From Vitreoscilla massiliensis (GTDB lineage Bacteria > Pseudomonadota > Gammaproteobacteria > Burkholderiales > Neisseriaceae): a stretch of DNA of 64,000 bases. The DNA lies in NCBI RefSeq assembly GCF_001457815.1, contig NZ_LN898221.1, positions 248,001 through 312,000 on the forward strand, in the 5' to 3' direction. The notes beneath the pieces are model-generated. The model saw only the letters and a list, made by a program, of their open reading frames with translations. It had not been told where the DNA came from and ran no database searches. Numbering within the stretch: the stretch's first letter is position 1; each line of letters opens with the position of its first letter. A program made the position numbers and the translations under genes. Positions 17,678-27,400 of the stretch are shown in pieces.

Positions 17678-18241
17678 TTAAACCTCGCGCTGTTGCAATT
17701 CTGAACGCACTTGCATCAGCGCAAAGCCCAATAAATTCAAGCCTTGCCAGCGCTGAGCTTGTTTGGCATGGGCATGGTTGGCGGCCAAGCCTATGCCCCA
17801 AATGCGGTCTACTGGCGAGGCTTCGACCAACACCCGTTTGCCGGTAGCCAACAAGAAGGTTTGCAAATCAAGGTGCTGCGAAAATTTGGCCAGATTGCCA
17901 GCGCACACGATGGCAAAGCGTTGCGCCTCCCATACGTCTTCTTGATAGCCGCGCACTTGCCGTCCCAAGTCTTTGGCCTGTTTTGGTGTAGCGGCCTGTA
18001 ATACCTGCGCAAACACCGCTTCATCGCCAAACAATAAGGCTTTTTGCGCCATCATATAGTGTTCAGCAGTAGCATAAACATGCCCATCCACACTGAACGG
18101 CGCCGGATACCACTGACTGAAGCAGCTTTGGTCCACGCTGTAGCCAGCTTTCGGCGTGTGCCCCCAAAAACACAGATAATCGAAACATTCACCCTGCGCA
18201 CACGCTTGCTGCAATTGCTGCACATACTGCTTGTCACTCAT
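17678..18241 (-). CDS. NADAR family protein (YbiA/RibX-like N-glycosidase)
   Basis: 187 residues from ATG 18239-18241 (MSDKQYVQQLQQACAQGECF), chosen because GAGGTGA precedes it. The NADAR fold is recognisable: YLCFWGH near residue 24, FSQWYPAPF near 41, ATAEHYMMAQKALLFGD near 57, and ASPVDRIWGIGL near 142. The family hydrolyses N-glycosidic bonds; members act on riboflavin intermediates or remove ADP-ribose from nucleic acids (as antitoxin to DarT). No DarT is nearby, so the YbiA-like housekeeping role is more likely. It lies downstream of a ParB-like gene and a HAD phosphatase on the same strand, probably one operon. Confidence 0.85.
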   Translation of the reverse strand: MSDKQYVQQLQQACAQGECFDYLCFWGHTPKAGYSVDQSCFSQWYPAPFSVDGHVYATAEHYMMAQKALLFGDEAVFAQVLQAATPKQAKDLGRQVRGYQEDVWEAQRFAIVCAGNLAKFSQHLDLQTFLLATGKRVLVEASPVDRIWGIGLAANHAHAKQAQRWQGLNLLGFALMQVRSELQQREV

Positions 18242-18274
18242 GTTCACCTCTCATGCCACCACTTACAGGCCGCT

Positions 18275-18664
18275 TCAAATCAAATCGTCATCATCATAAG
18301 GCAAGCTGTCGACATCGACATTGATGTAATCAGGCGCAGGCGTATGGGGCAAACGCTGCGCGGCAATGTGGCTGTGCCCTGCCAACACGGCTTTAACGAT
18401 GCGGTGCATGCCATCCATCAAGCCGCCTTCGGCATCAATGAGGATGGGATAGGCCAAGTCCGCCGCTTCAACCAAACGCATGTGTACAATCAGTTCCAGC
18501 GTAGTAGGATGGCTGTCGGCATACCAATACGCTTGCTGCAATTCGGCAATCTCGGCCAGCGCCAATTGTTCTGTTGGCAAATCGGCGTGCACGCGCAGCA
18601 AACGGTTCACGTCCCACACATGGGTGTCGCTGCCGACTTGGCGGATGTGGTATTGCTGGCGCAT
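18275..18664 (-). CDS. ParB-like/sulfiredoxin-fold small protein
   Basis: 129 residues. The central stretch YPILIDAEGGLMDGMHRIVK (about residues 73-92) matches the DG.HR signature of ParB-N/sulfiredoxin domains, which bind or hydrolyse nucleotides. The rest is not recognisable and there is no DNA-binding helix-turn-helix, so a partition role is unlikely. Start MRQQYHIRQVG has AAGGACGA upstream. It lies 9 bases after the HAD phosphatase stop, which implies co-transcription. Confidence 0.65.
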   Translation of the reverse strand: MRQQYHIRQVGSDTHVWDVNRLLRVHADLPTEQLALAEIAELQQAYWYADSHPTTLELIVHMRLVEAADLAYPILIDAEGGLMDGMHRIVKAVLAGHSHIAAQRLPHTPAPDYINVDVDSLPYDDDDLI

Positions 18665-18673
18665 CGCTCGTCC

Positions 18674-19324
18674 TTACAACAATTGCAACAATTGCTCAGG
18701 CGTGTCGATGACTGTGTCGGCCGGCCACGCAGCGATGTTGTCATCGGCATGGATGTAACCCCAAGACACCAACACGGTGTGCATGCCAGCATTTTTCCCG
18801 GCTTGCATGTCGCGCTCGGCATCGCCAACGTACAAACACGCTTCTGGCGCGACATCAATTTGTTCACACGCATACAACATCGGTTTGGTGCTGGGTTTGG
18901 CTTCGGCAGTGGTGTCGCCACTGACCACCACATCCGGCGCCACGCTAAAGCCCAATTGCGGCACCAAGCGGTGGGTGAAGGTGTGCGGCTTATTGGTGAT
19001 GATGCCCCATTTCAAACCGCGCGCATGAATGGCCTGTATCAAGGCGTCTATGCCGTCGAACAAGACCGTGTCTTGATCGAAACAGGTTTCGTAAGTGTCC
19101 AAATACTGTTGGCGCAAACGCGCGTGGTTGGGGTCGGATTTGTCGAGATTCATGCCCAGTTTCAATAAGCCGCTGGCGCCGTGGCTGGCAACAGGGCGTA
19201 TCTCGTCCATGCTCACGGCGGGCAAACCGTGCTCACGCAACATGGTATTGAGGGCGCCGCCCAAATCCAAGGCGGTATCGGCCAAAGTGCCGTCCAAATC
19301 AAATAACACTGCTTTGATGCTCAT
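18674..19324 (-). CDS. gph: HAD-IA phosphatase, phosphoglycolate phosphatase-like
   Basis: 216 residues with all HAD motifs: VLFDLDGTLADT (nucleophile Asp9) at the N-terminus, GIITNK near 107, the lysine in EAKPSTKPM near 141, and YVGDAERDMQAGKNAGM near 166. An alpha-helical cap lies between motifs I and II. Closest to Gph (2-phosphoglycolate) or MupP (MurNAc-6-phosphate); sequence alone does not decide, so the symbol is tentative. SD AAAGGACAGG is well placed. Confidence 0.8.
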   Translation of the reverse strand: MSIKAVLFDLDGTLADTALDLGGALNTMLREHGLPAVSMDEIRPVASHGASGLLKLGMNLDKSDPNHARLRQQYLDTYETCFDQDTVLFDGIDALIQAIHARGLKWGIITNKPHTFTHRLVPQLGFSVAPDVVVSGDTTAEAKPSTKPMLYACEQIDVAPEACLYVGDAERDMQAGKNAGMHTVLVSWGYIHADDNIAAWPADTVIDTPEQLLQLL

Positions 19325-19388
19325 GCCTGTCCTTTAGCTTGAGAAATTAAGTTTGTTGGTATTGCTGAAATGATGGTATCAATGTGGT

Positions 19389-20276
19389 TTAAACGCGGCT
19401 TAATGCCTGTTTCCATTGCGGCGCTTGTTGGCTTTGAGCGGCCTGAAAGTCTTGCAGCAGCGCCAATTCAAACGAGCTAAAGCCAGCGCGTTCGCGCGCT
19501 TCCACATTCAAATGGCCACGAAACAAAAACAAATCGTAGCGCTGTATCAATTGCTGAAACAGTTGTAACGCGTCCAAACCACGCTGTTGACACAACACAT
19601 GGTACCAATGATTGCCCACTTGCACATGGCCGACCTCATCGCGGTAGATGATGTCCAATACCGCGCACGTTTCCAAATCGCCGCGCTGTTCGATTTTGGC
19701 ACGCATCGCCGGCGTCACATCCAAACCGCGCGCTTCCAATACCCGCGGCACCAAAGCCATGCGCAATAGCGGATCGTAAGCGGTTTTGTAGGCCATGTCC
19801 CACAAATGGTTGTGCGCTTCAAAATCACCATAATCAAAACCCAAGGCGCGCACGCGCTCGCGCATCAAGCCAAAATGGTAAGCCTCTTCAGCCGCGATGC
19901 GCAGCCAATCCAAGGTAAATTGGACATCAATGTGACGAAAACGGTAAGCGGCGTCCAAGGCCAGATTGATGGCATTGAATTCGATGTGCGCCACCGCATG
20001 CAATAAAGCCGCATAGCCTGCTTGTGTGCCCATTTTGCGCGGCTTCACATCTTTGGGATCAACCAGCAGCGGCCGCGCGGGCTGACCGGCACGGGCAAAA
20101 TCCAAAATGGGCGCATCCGCATCCCACACCACGTCCTGCGTCAACGCTGCTTGTTGCAACTCGGCGGTCAATTGGCATTTCACATCGGGATTGGTCGCCA
20201 ATAAAGCGGCCTGTAACTGGGCAAATAAGGCTATCACGGCATCAGCCAACAATGAAAACCGCCATTTTAGCCGCAA
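19389..20276 (-). CDS. DUF455 family ferritin-like protein
   Basis: About 295 residues. Ferritin-like carboxylate and histidine motifs are visible: HAVAHIEFNAINLALD near residue 92, RIAAEEAYHFGLM near 126, and DIIYRDEVGHVQVGNHWY near 208, consistent with a four-helix di-iron fold. DUF455 (COG2833) proteins are conserved in Beta- and Gammaproteobacteria; function unknown, with roles in tRNA or ubiquinone hydroxylation suggested only by analogy. The exact start is uncertain; the first 12 residues (MRLKWRFSLLAD) look atypical, so a downstream GTG (VIALFAQLQ) is possible. A DUS is embedded in the LQAA codons. Confidence 0.8.
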   Translation of the reverse strand: MRLKWRFSLLADAVIALFAQLQAALLATNPDVKCQLTAELQQAALTQDVVWDADAPILDFARAGQPARPLLVDPKDVKPRKMGTQAGYAALLHAVAHIEFNAINLALDAAYRFRHIDVQFTLDWLRIAAEEAYHFGLMRERVRALGFDYGDFEAHNHLWDMAYKTAYDPLLRMALVPRVLEARGLDVTPAMRAKIEQRGDLETCAVLDIIYRDEVGHVQVGNHWYHVLCQQRGLDALQLFQQLIQRYDLFLFRGHLNVEARERAGFSSFELALLQDFQAAQSQQAPQWKQALSRV

Positions 20277-20335
20277 ATGCCGATAAATTCAGCCCAATCA
20301 AGCATAGTATCGACCAGAGTCAAATCATGCCGCAC

Positions 20336-20599
20336 TTAATTGGCATCCAAATCATAGCCTTCGGGCCAATAATCTTGATCCAAATCGTAGCTGTCTATGC
20401 TGAAACCTTGAAAATCGGGATGTTCGGCATCGTAATCGATGAGATTGGGGTGGTCACGAAAACCGCGTTGCTGCTTCAAGCGTTCTATCGCGGCCAGCGC
20501 ATTTTCTTGCGTGGTATAAATGCCCACCCATTTTTGCTGCTCTTGTTCAAAATCGGGTGGCAATAACACCACGTGGCTGAGTACAAATACTTGTTTCAT
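20336..20599 (-). CDS. Small conserved protein (DUF7336-like)
   Basis: 87 residues from ATG 20597-20599 (MKQVFVLSHVVLL), preceded by AGGAAGT. Pattern VFVLSHV ... KWVGIYTTQENALAAIERLK ... GFRD ... SYDLDQDYWPEGYDL matches a widespread small family of unknown function whose members keep the IGvFst..A.aA and D..W.eGf signatures. Cytosolic, no membrane segment. Confidence 0.75.
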   Translation of the reverse strand: MKQVFVLSHVVLLPPDFEQEQQKWVGIYTTQENALAAIERLKQQRGFRDHPNLIDYDAEHPDFQGFSIDSYDLDQDYWPEGYDLDAN

Positions 20600-20765
20600 T
20601 GTAACTTCCTGTCTGAACGGGTTGCTCATCAACAAATGGTTGTCCTACCCACTGGAATTTTACACTGCAAATACTCATTTTGAGACACATAATCAATGCT
20701 TTTCAGGCCGCCTTAAGGCTTGTATCATGGGGCGCTGTGAGTTTTTTATCTTATTCGGAGGCAGT

Positions 20766-21554
20766 ATGCAAGCCCAAGCCGTGATCGAACACATCGTCAA
20801 CTGGTTAAAAGACTATGCCGCACAAGCCCGTGCCAAGGGTTTTGTGATAGGTATTTCAGGTGGCATCGATTCTGCGGTGGTATCCATATTGGCAGCCAAA
20901 ACCGGTTTGCCGACCTTGCTGCTGGAATTGCCGATACGCCAACAAGCCGACCAAGTCAGCCGCGCCCAATTGCACATGCAGCAATTGCAGCAGCGTTTTG
21001 CCAACGTCAGCGCCGCGCGCGTGGATTTAACCCCCACTTTCAACCAATTTGCCGCCGACAATGAAGTCGATGGCAATGCGTTTACCAATAAAGCCTTGGC
21101 TTTGGCCAATGCGCGCTCGCGTTTGCGCATGGTGACTTTGTATTATTACGGCCAATTGCATGGCTTATTGGTCACCGGTACGGGCAATAAAATCGAAGAC
21201 TTTGGTGTCGGTTTCTTCACCAAATACGGTGACGGCGGTGTGGATTTAAGCCCGATTGCCGACTTGACCAAAACCCAAGTATACGAATTGGCGGCTGCTT
21301 TGGATGTGGACGTGTCGATACAAAAAGCCGTGCCTACCGATGGCTTGTGGGATGAAGAACGCACTGACGAGCAACAAATGGGCGCGACCTATCCTGAATT
21401 GGAATGGGCTATGGGCGTGTACCCCGACCATACCGCTGCCGATTTCAGCGGCCGCGAGCAAGAGGTGTTTCAAATTTACGACCGTTTGCACCGCGCCATG
21501 CAGCACAAAGTTAATCCGATACCGGTGTGTGTGATTCCTCAGGCCTTGCTGTAA
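20766..21554 (+). CDS. nadE: NH3-dependent NAD+ synthetase
   Basis: Last step of NAD synthesis: ATP-dependent amidation of nicotinate adenine dinucleotide with ammonia. ATG 20766 follows GGAGGCAGT and gives 262 residues, the size of the ammonia-only enzyme (no glutaminase domain). The ATP pyrophosphatase P-loop is SGGIDS at residues 31-36. GTGNKIEDFGVGFFTKYGDG near 138 and KAVPTDGLWDEERTDE near 184 are classic. A longer in-frame extension upstream exists but lacks a ribosome site. Monocistronic, with its own terminator at 21608. Confidence 0.95.
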   Translation: MQAQAVIEHIVNWLKDYAAQARAKGFVIGISGGIDSAVVSILAAKTGLPTLLLELPIRQQADQVSRAQLHMQQLQQRFANVSAARVDLTPTFNQFAADNEVDGNAFTNKALALANARSRLRMVTLYYYGQLHGLLVTGTGNKIEDFGVGFFTKYGDGGVDLSPIADLTKTQVYELAAALDVDVSIQKAVPTDGLWDEERTDEQQMGATYPELEWAMGVYPDHTAADFSGREQEVFQIYDRLHRAMQHKVNPIPVCVIPQALL

Positions 21555-21607
21555 GCGCTGTCGCCTGAAAATTCATGCAAGTTTGTGTTACGATGACACG
21601 CAGATAC

Positions 21608-21635
21608 TTAGCCGATTTTATCGGCTAATTTTATT
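21608..21635 (+). terminator. Terminator of nadE
   Basis: TTAGCCGA (21608-21615) pairs with TCGGCTAA (21621-21628), loop TTTTA, then TTTTATT. An outer TGACAC/GTGTCA pairing can extend it. Confidence 0.85.
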
Positions 21636-21769
21636 GTGTCACAGGTGTTTAGCTCGGCATTAACCTTGCTTCACATAGCAAAGCGGCCTGTAAGCCCCCG
21701 CAGACAATGTGAATGTTTTGGCCTATAGTCTGCCCAACATTCATACAAACATACCCGAAAGAGGTTGTA

Positions 21770-22387
21770 ATGAAATCGACCGTATTAAAAGCAATCGCCG
21801 TGAGCGCCGTATTCGGCTTCAGCATTCAAGCCCAAGCCAGTGGCATTGATGCCTTGAAAAAATTCAATAACGATGCCAATGGTTTGTCTGGCAGCTTCAG
21901 CCAAACCGTGACCTCGAAAAAGAAAACCCAAACCTCCAGCGGTACTTTTAAAATCTTGCGTCCTGGTTATTTCCGTTGGGACTACACCCGTCCTTACAAA
22001 CAAGTGATTGTTGGCGACAGCAAAACCGTGTGGCTTTACGATCCTGAGTTAAAACAAGTGACCAAAAAATCACAAGCCGCGGCTTTGGGCGACAGCCCTG
22101 CTGCCATCTTGTCTAACCGTGGTGCCTTGGAAGGCAGCTACACCTTGAAAGACGAAGGCAACCAAGGCGGCATCGATTGGGTGCGCGCCACCCCGAAATC
22201 ATCCAATGCGGGATATCAATACATCCGCATCGGTTTCAAAGGCGACCAATTGGCACGCATGCAATTGCGCGACAGCTTCGGTAACAACACCACCGTCAGC
22301 TTTGGCAGCTTGAACAACAACCCCAATTTGTCAGCCTCCAGCTTCCGCTTCACCCCACCCAAAGGCGTGGATGTGTTGAGCAATTAA
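21770..22387 (+). CDS. lolA: Outer-membrane lipoprotein carrier protein LolA
   Basis: Periplasmic chaperone that takes lipoproteins from LolCDE and hands them to LolB. ATG 21770 follows AAAGAGGTTGTA and gives 205 residues with a signal peptide (MKSTVLKAIAVSAVFGFSIQ, cleavage after AQA near 23). Family features: SGSFSQTV near 40, GTFKILRPGYFRWDYTRPYK near 58 and VWLYDPELKQVT near 89. LolB is not in the window. A hairpin terminator follows. Confidence 0.92.
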   Translation: MKSTVLKAIAVSAVFGFSIQAQASGIDALKKFNNDANGLSGSFSQTVTSKKKTQTSSGTFKILRPGYFRWDYTRPYKQVIVGDSKTVWLYDPELKQVTKKSQAAALGDSPAAILSNRGALEGSYTLKDEGNQGGIDWVRATPKSSNAGYQYIRIGFKGDQLARMQLRDSFGNNTTVSFGSLNNNPNLSASSFRFTPPKGVDVLSN

Positions 22388-22406
22388 GCTTTAGTAATCA
22401 GATACA

Positions 22407-22694
22407 AAAAACCACTGCACCGCAGTGGTTTTTTTGGTTTACAGGCCGCATTGCCCTCAAAGCAGCAGCTACGGCGATTTAAAGCCTAATTCTTTTGGTG
22501 AGTCTTACACTGTTCAAGTCAAACCACTTCAATACAGTGGTTTTTGGGTTTACAGGCCGCATCCATTTAGCTGCTGCGTCTGCTTAGGCTTGGTTGGCTC
22601 AGAACTTTTGAACATCAATAATTGGTCTTAGCTGATGCAGTTAAAGAAAAAACCACTGCCAAACAGTGGTTTTGATTGATTTACAGGCCGCATC
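22407..22694. repeat. Three hairpin-plus-DUS modules between lolA and the lipoprotein gene
   Basis: Three hairpins with the same stem sequence (AACCACTG...CAGTGGTT) occur at 22409-22431, 22521-22543 and 22649-22673, each followed within a few bases by TTTACAGGCCGCAT. The first ends in a T-run and is the lolA terminator; the last can terminate the convergent lipoprotein gene. The spacers between them are unrelated non-coding sequence. Confidence 0.8.
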
Positions 22695-22709
22695 AAACCG
22701 CATGCATGC

Positions 22710-24299
22710 TTAAGACTTGGTTTTCTTGGCTTTGGCCTTTGACTTTTTCGCTTTGGCCTTTACCGGTGTGGCTTCTGCTGCAGCGGCATCGGCGGCGGCA
22801 GCCGCTTCTTCAGCCGCCGCAACAGCTTCAGCAGTGAACGCTTCGGCATCGGCCGCAGCCTCATCGCCCTCACTGTCTTGGGCTTTTGCTTCTTTAATCA
22901 ATTGCCAAATCGATACTGTCGGCTGGGTATTCGGGTTTAAGGTGAATTTCGGATTGCCATAACCGTGCATTTTCACGCGCGACACATACACCAAAGCCTT
23001 GGGATTTTTCTTGCCCGTCATCACCATGCGGTCTTGGATGCCGAGCACGCGACCACTGCGGCTTAAATACAAGTCTTCATGTACCTTAGGCATTTGACCC
23101 ATTTCTTTTTTCAATTCGTCCAAAGCATCGTTGCCAGAACAGGCCAATTCCGATTTCATGGCAGCGCTCAAGCCGCCCACTTCGCTGCTCTCGGTCTCAG
23201 CCGTTGCCGCTGCTGCCGCATCCACTGCTGCTTGGGCATCGCCGTCTTTTTTGCACTCATTGCTGTCGCCACCGAGCAACATTGCCCCCAATAACAACAC
23301 CGATTTGGCATCGTTATAGGCTTTTTCTGAGATGCCGGCTTCAGGTTCTTCGCGTTGCAAACGCAAAAACTCTTGGTTATAGCCTTGTAGCAAGGCCTTG
23401 CTCCACTTCAAGCTGTCTATGGCATCGTAAGACACTTGCACACGGTAAGCGGCGTGCAATTCACGTCCATATTCGTCCATAGGCTGCAAACTGAATTTCT
23501 CGGCTTCCATCGCGCCCAAATACGCCTCTAAGCCTTTAGGAAAAGCACGCAACAGGCTTTTCACCGGATAGCGCTCTTTCATGTCTTCTGGCTGTTTGAT
23601 TTCCAACAAAGCGCCATTTTCCAAACGCTTGATGCCATCCAATTGCTTTTCTTTGCTGCTGCCTAAGATGGCCGCTTCCATCCAGCCAGCATAGCCTTGG
23701 GTGTCGAGCAAAATGCTTTCGCGTTTGGCATCCACCTGGATGGGCAAACGCCCCCACATGCCGTAATTGCTGGTGGCCATGTTCAAAGAAGGAATCATTT
23801 CCACTTTGCCTTGCGGCAAATCCACCGCACCTTCGATGCGCACATTGGAATTTTTCAAGAACGACTGCACCAACGGATAGCGGTCGGCTTCGGTCAACAT
23901 GGTGTCAAACACCTCATTCCAATCTTCTTTGTGGTGCGATACTTCAATGTCTTCATCGGCACTGGCGGCAGCGGCGATTTCCGCTGCAGCAGCGTCAACG
24001 GCGGCGGCAGCGTCTGCTGTAGCTGCGCTATCGACCTCAGTGCTTGCGGCGCTTTTGGCAGCACTTGCCGCATCGGCAGCAGTGGCCGTTTGACCCAAAG
24101 CCAAAGTCGCCGCGTCCAAGCTGGCCTTGTCTTGCATCTTAATCGTGGCTTCGCCACTGAAATTGTAGCGATTGTCTTTTTGGAGGTTGTTCATCACCGC
24201 TTGGCGGTACATTTGATCCGGACGGTTGGTGTCCATGGTGGTACAAGCAGATAAGACTGCGGCGGCAATACAGCTAAGCATCAGAGGACTATAACGCAT
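22710..24299 (-). CDS. Ala-rich lipoprotein with basic C-terminal tail
   Basis: 529 residues beginning MRYSPLMLSCIAAAVLSACT: a lipoprotein signal with lipobox LSAC and Cys19. The folded parts (about residues 120-345 and 380-465) show alternating patterns such as VRIEGAVDLPQGKVEMIPSL and LVYVSRVKMHGYGNPKFTLN. They are split by low-complexity Ala/Asp/Glu-rich insertions (about 60-115, 350-370, 470-510). The end is an unusual Lys/Ala tail (KAKAKKSKAKAKKTKS), like histone H1 tails. Outer-membrane location is likely, since Thr follows Cys and there is no Asp at +2. Family not recognised; it may be specific to Neisseriaceae. Confidence 0.75.
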   Translation of the reverse strand: MRYSPLMLSCIAAAVLSACTTMDTNRPDQMYRQAVMNNLQKDNRYNFSGEATIKMQDKASLDAATLALGQTATAADAASAAKSAASTEVDSAATADAAAAVDAAAAEIAAAASADEDIEVSHHKEDWNEVFDTMLTEADRYPLVQSFLKNSNVRIEGAVDLPQGKVEMIPSLNMATSNYGMWGRLPIQVDAKRESILLDTQGYAGWMEAAILGSSKEKQLDGIKRLENGALLEIKQPEDMKERYPVKSLLRAFPKGLEAYLGAMEAEKFSLQPMDEYGRELHAAYRVQVSYDAIDSLKWSKALLQGYNQEFLRLQREEPEAGISEKAYNDAKSVLLLGAMLLGGDSNECKKDGDAQAAVDAAAAATAETESSEVGGLSAAMKSELACSGNDALDELKKEMGQMPKVHEDLYLSRSGRVLGIQDRMVMTGKKNPKALVYVSRVKMHGYGNPKFTLNPNTQPTVSIWQLIKEAKAQDSEGDEAAADAEAFTAEAVAAAEEAAAAADAAAAEATPVKAKAKKSKAKAKKTKS

Positions 24300-24366
24300 A
24301 CGATTCTCGGGTGTCAGTTGGAAAACAGCTCGATATTAGCATGGAAAAAATTAAATACTCAAAAAA

Positions 24367-24393
24367 AAGCGCCCTGTTTGTTACAGGACGCTT
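24367..24393 (-). terminator. Terminator of the large GDH gene
   Basis: On the minus strand AAGCGTCCTGT pairs with ACAGGGCGCTT (one G-U pair), loop AACAA, followed by eight T residues. Confidence 0.88.
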
Positions 24394-24415
24394 GATATGC
24401 TACTTAAATGAACAC

Positions 24416-27400
24416 TCAGTGCACGATTTTGCTGATGCTGCGCAGCAAAGCCGACAACATCGCCAAGTCTATGTGCGCATACGGCTGCATGGTCGCCACT
24501 TGCTGTTGGATCAATTGCAGCTTCTGTTCCAACACCGCTTCGCCACTGGCGTCTTCCACCACCAACATTTGTTTGGTGATGTCCAGCAGCAGATTTTGCG
24601 TATCTTCACGGATGGCCAAGCAAGCTTGGTTTTGCCAATGGTTTTCACGCGGCAAGGCGGCGATGGTGTGGTAAAGCCAATCGCTGTTCAATTTGGCACT
24701 GGCATCGAAATAATACTCGGCCACCATCGCCAACGGCTGCTCGGTTTTTTCGCTCAAATCAATCAAATTCAACAGATTTTCAGCGTAGGGCAAGCGCGCC
24801 AAGAATTGTGCGGTATCCGCAGCGATGGCTTCTTGACCAGACAACACTTCCAGCGAATTGACCACGCTAGGATGGATATCGGCTTTAATCAATTGTGGCA
24901 ATTGACCCAACAAGTCTTGCACTGGCGCTGAATAATGCTCTTGCCATGTACGGATGTCGGACAAGTTGGCATGGTCTTTTAAGAGGCCACGCGCCACACG
25001 GCTGATTAAGCGCGCCAATGCCGCCATCAAACGCATTTGCAATTCGGCATTAATCTCGTTGTCCCAGCTTTCAATGTGGGCGAAATGGCGCTCAGCTTGA
25101 TACAGCTCGCTGGCAATCCAATACGCACGCACCACATCGTCTATCGAGCGGCCCATCTCGGTGCTCAAACGCTGCACAAAGCTGATACCCATGCGGTTCA
25201 CCACTTGGTTGGCCACTTGGTTGGCGATGATTTCACGGCGCAAATAGTGGTTTTCAATTTCGGCCGCGTATTGCGTTTGCATCGCTTGTGGGAAGTAATT
25301 CACCAAGACCGAATTGAAGGCGACATCATCAGGCAAATCGCCCGCCAACAATGCGTCTTGTAAATGCATTTTGCTGTAAGCCATCAATACCGCAATTTCC
25401 GGATTGGCAAAGCCTTGGCCACTGGTGAGGCGCTGTTGCAATTGCGCCGCATCCGGCAAGAATTCAAGTTTGCGTTGCAAACCAGCATGCTCTTGCAAAT
25501 ACGCCATCAACTCGGTCAAAGCTGGCAGATTTTTCACCACATCCAATTGGTTCATCGCCAACATTTGCGTTTGCAAGTAATTGTTGCGCAATACCAAATG
25601 TGCGACCTCATCGGTCATGGATTTGAGCAATTCATTGCGGTCTTCTATGCTCAATTGACCCGCTTGCACGATGCCACCGAGCAAGATTTTGATGTTCACT
25701 TCGTGGTCTGAACAATCAACGCCGGCGGAATTGTCGACCGCATCAGTATTACAGCGACCACCGTGTTGCCAGTATTCAATCCGCGCCAATTGGGTCATGC
25801 CCAAATTGCCGCCTTCGCCTATGACTTTGGCTCCGACTTCGTCGCCGTTCACGCGCAACACATCGTTGGCCTTGTCCATGGCATCGGCATGGGTTTCCGT
25901 ACTGGCTTTGATGTAAGTCCCAATACCACCGTTGTACAACAATTCCACATCGGCCTGTAAAATGGCTTTGATCAAATCATTCGGTGCCATCGAGCCTTCA
26001 ATCACATTCAGCCATTGCTGCACTTGTGGGCTCAAGGTGATTTTCTTGGCGCTGCGATCGAACACGCCGCCGCCTTCAGAAATCAAGTCGGTGTTGTACT
26101 CGCCCCAACCAGCCACTGCTTCAAACAAGCGCTGACGTTCCAAATAACTGCTGGCCGCATCGGGATTCGGGTCTAAGAAGATGTGTTGGTGGTTGAACGC
26201 CGCTTTCAAACGAATGTGCTCAGACAACAACATGCCATTACCAAACACGTCACCGGCCATGTCGCCAATACCCACCACGGTAAAGTCTTCAGTTTGGATG
26301 TTTTTGCCCAAGTGACGGAAATGGCGTTTCACCGATTCCCATGCACCGCGTGCGGTAATGCCCATGCCTTTGTGGTCGTAACCAGCAGAACCACCAGAAG
26401 CAAACGCATCGTTCAGCCAGAAATGGTTGTCTATGGCAATTTGGTTGGCGATGTCAGAGAATTTGGCCGTGCCTTTGTCTGCTGCCACCACCAAATACGG
26501 GTCTTCAGCATCGCGGCAATGGGTGGCTTGAGGGTGTTCCAAACTGCCATCGGCCAAGCGGTTGTCGGTTAAATCCAATAAACCTTGGATAAAGCGTTGG
26601 TAACAGGCGATGCCCTCGTTCAATACTGCTTGGCGGTCTTTCGGATTGGGGCTTTGTTTGCACACAAAGCCGCCTTTAGAACCATTCGGTACGATGACGG
26701 CATTTTTCACCATTTGTGCTTTGACCAAACCCAACACTTCGGTACGGAAGTCTTCCATGCGGTCAGACCAGCGCAAACCACCGCGCGCCACTTTGGCTCC
26801 GCGCAAATGCACGCCTTCTATGCGTGGGCTGTAAACCCAGATTTCAAACATCGGCCAAGGCTTGGGCAAGAAATCGATTTTGCCCGATTCAATTTTCATG
26901 CTCAGCACCGGTTTGTGAGCACCATCGGCATCTTGTTGCCAGAAGTTGGTGCGCACCACCGCCAAAATCACGGTTAAGAAGGCATTCAAAATGCGGTCTT
27001 CGTCGGCATTGCTGACGTCATCCAATTGCTGCTTGAATTGTTTCACCACAGAATCGGCTTGCGATTGGTTGGCCTGTTGTGGATGCAAACGCATTTGCCA
27101 CAAATTGCACAAACTCAATACCGGCGCGATATTGTGTTGCAAGCATTGCTCCACATAGGCTTGACTGAATGGCAGCGTTGCTTGTTTCAAATACTTGGCC
27201 AAAGAACGCAACACCACGGTATCGCGCCAAGCTATGCCGGCTTTCAACACCAAGGTATTGAAACCATCGACTTCCACTTGTTGGTTAAACACTTGCTGTA
27301 ACAAAGCGGTAAATTCGCTGCGCACCTCGTCCAAATGCAAGCGCTCACTGTCTTCGGCTTGCACTGCCAAACCAATGTCACTGATGGAAATCAGCGAGCC

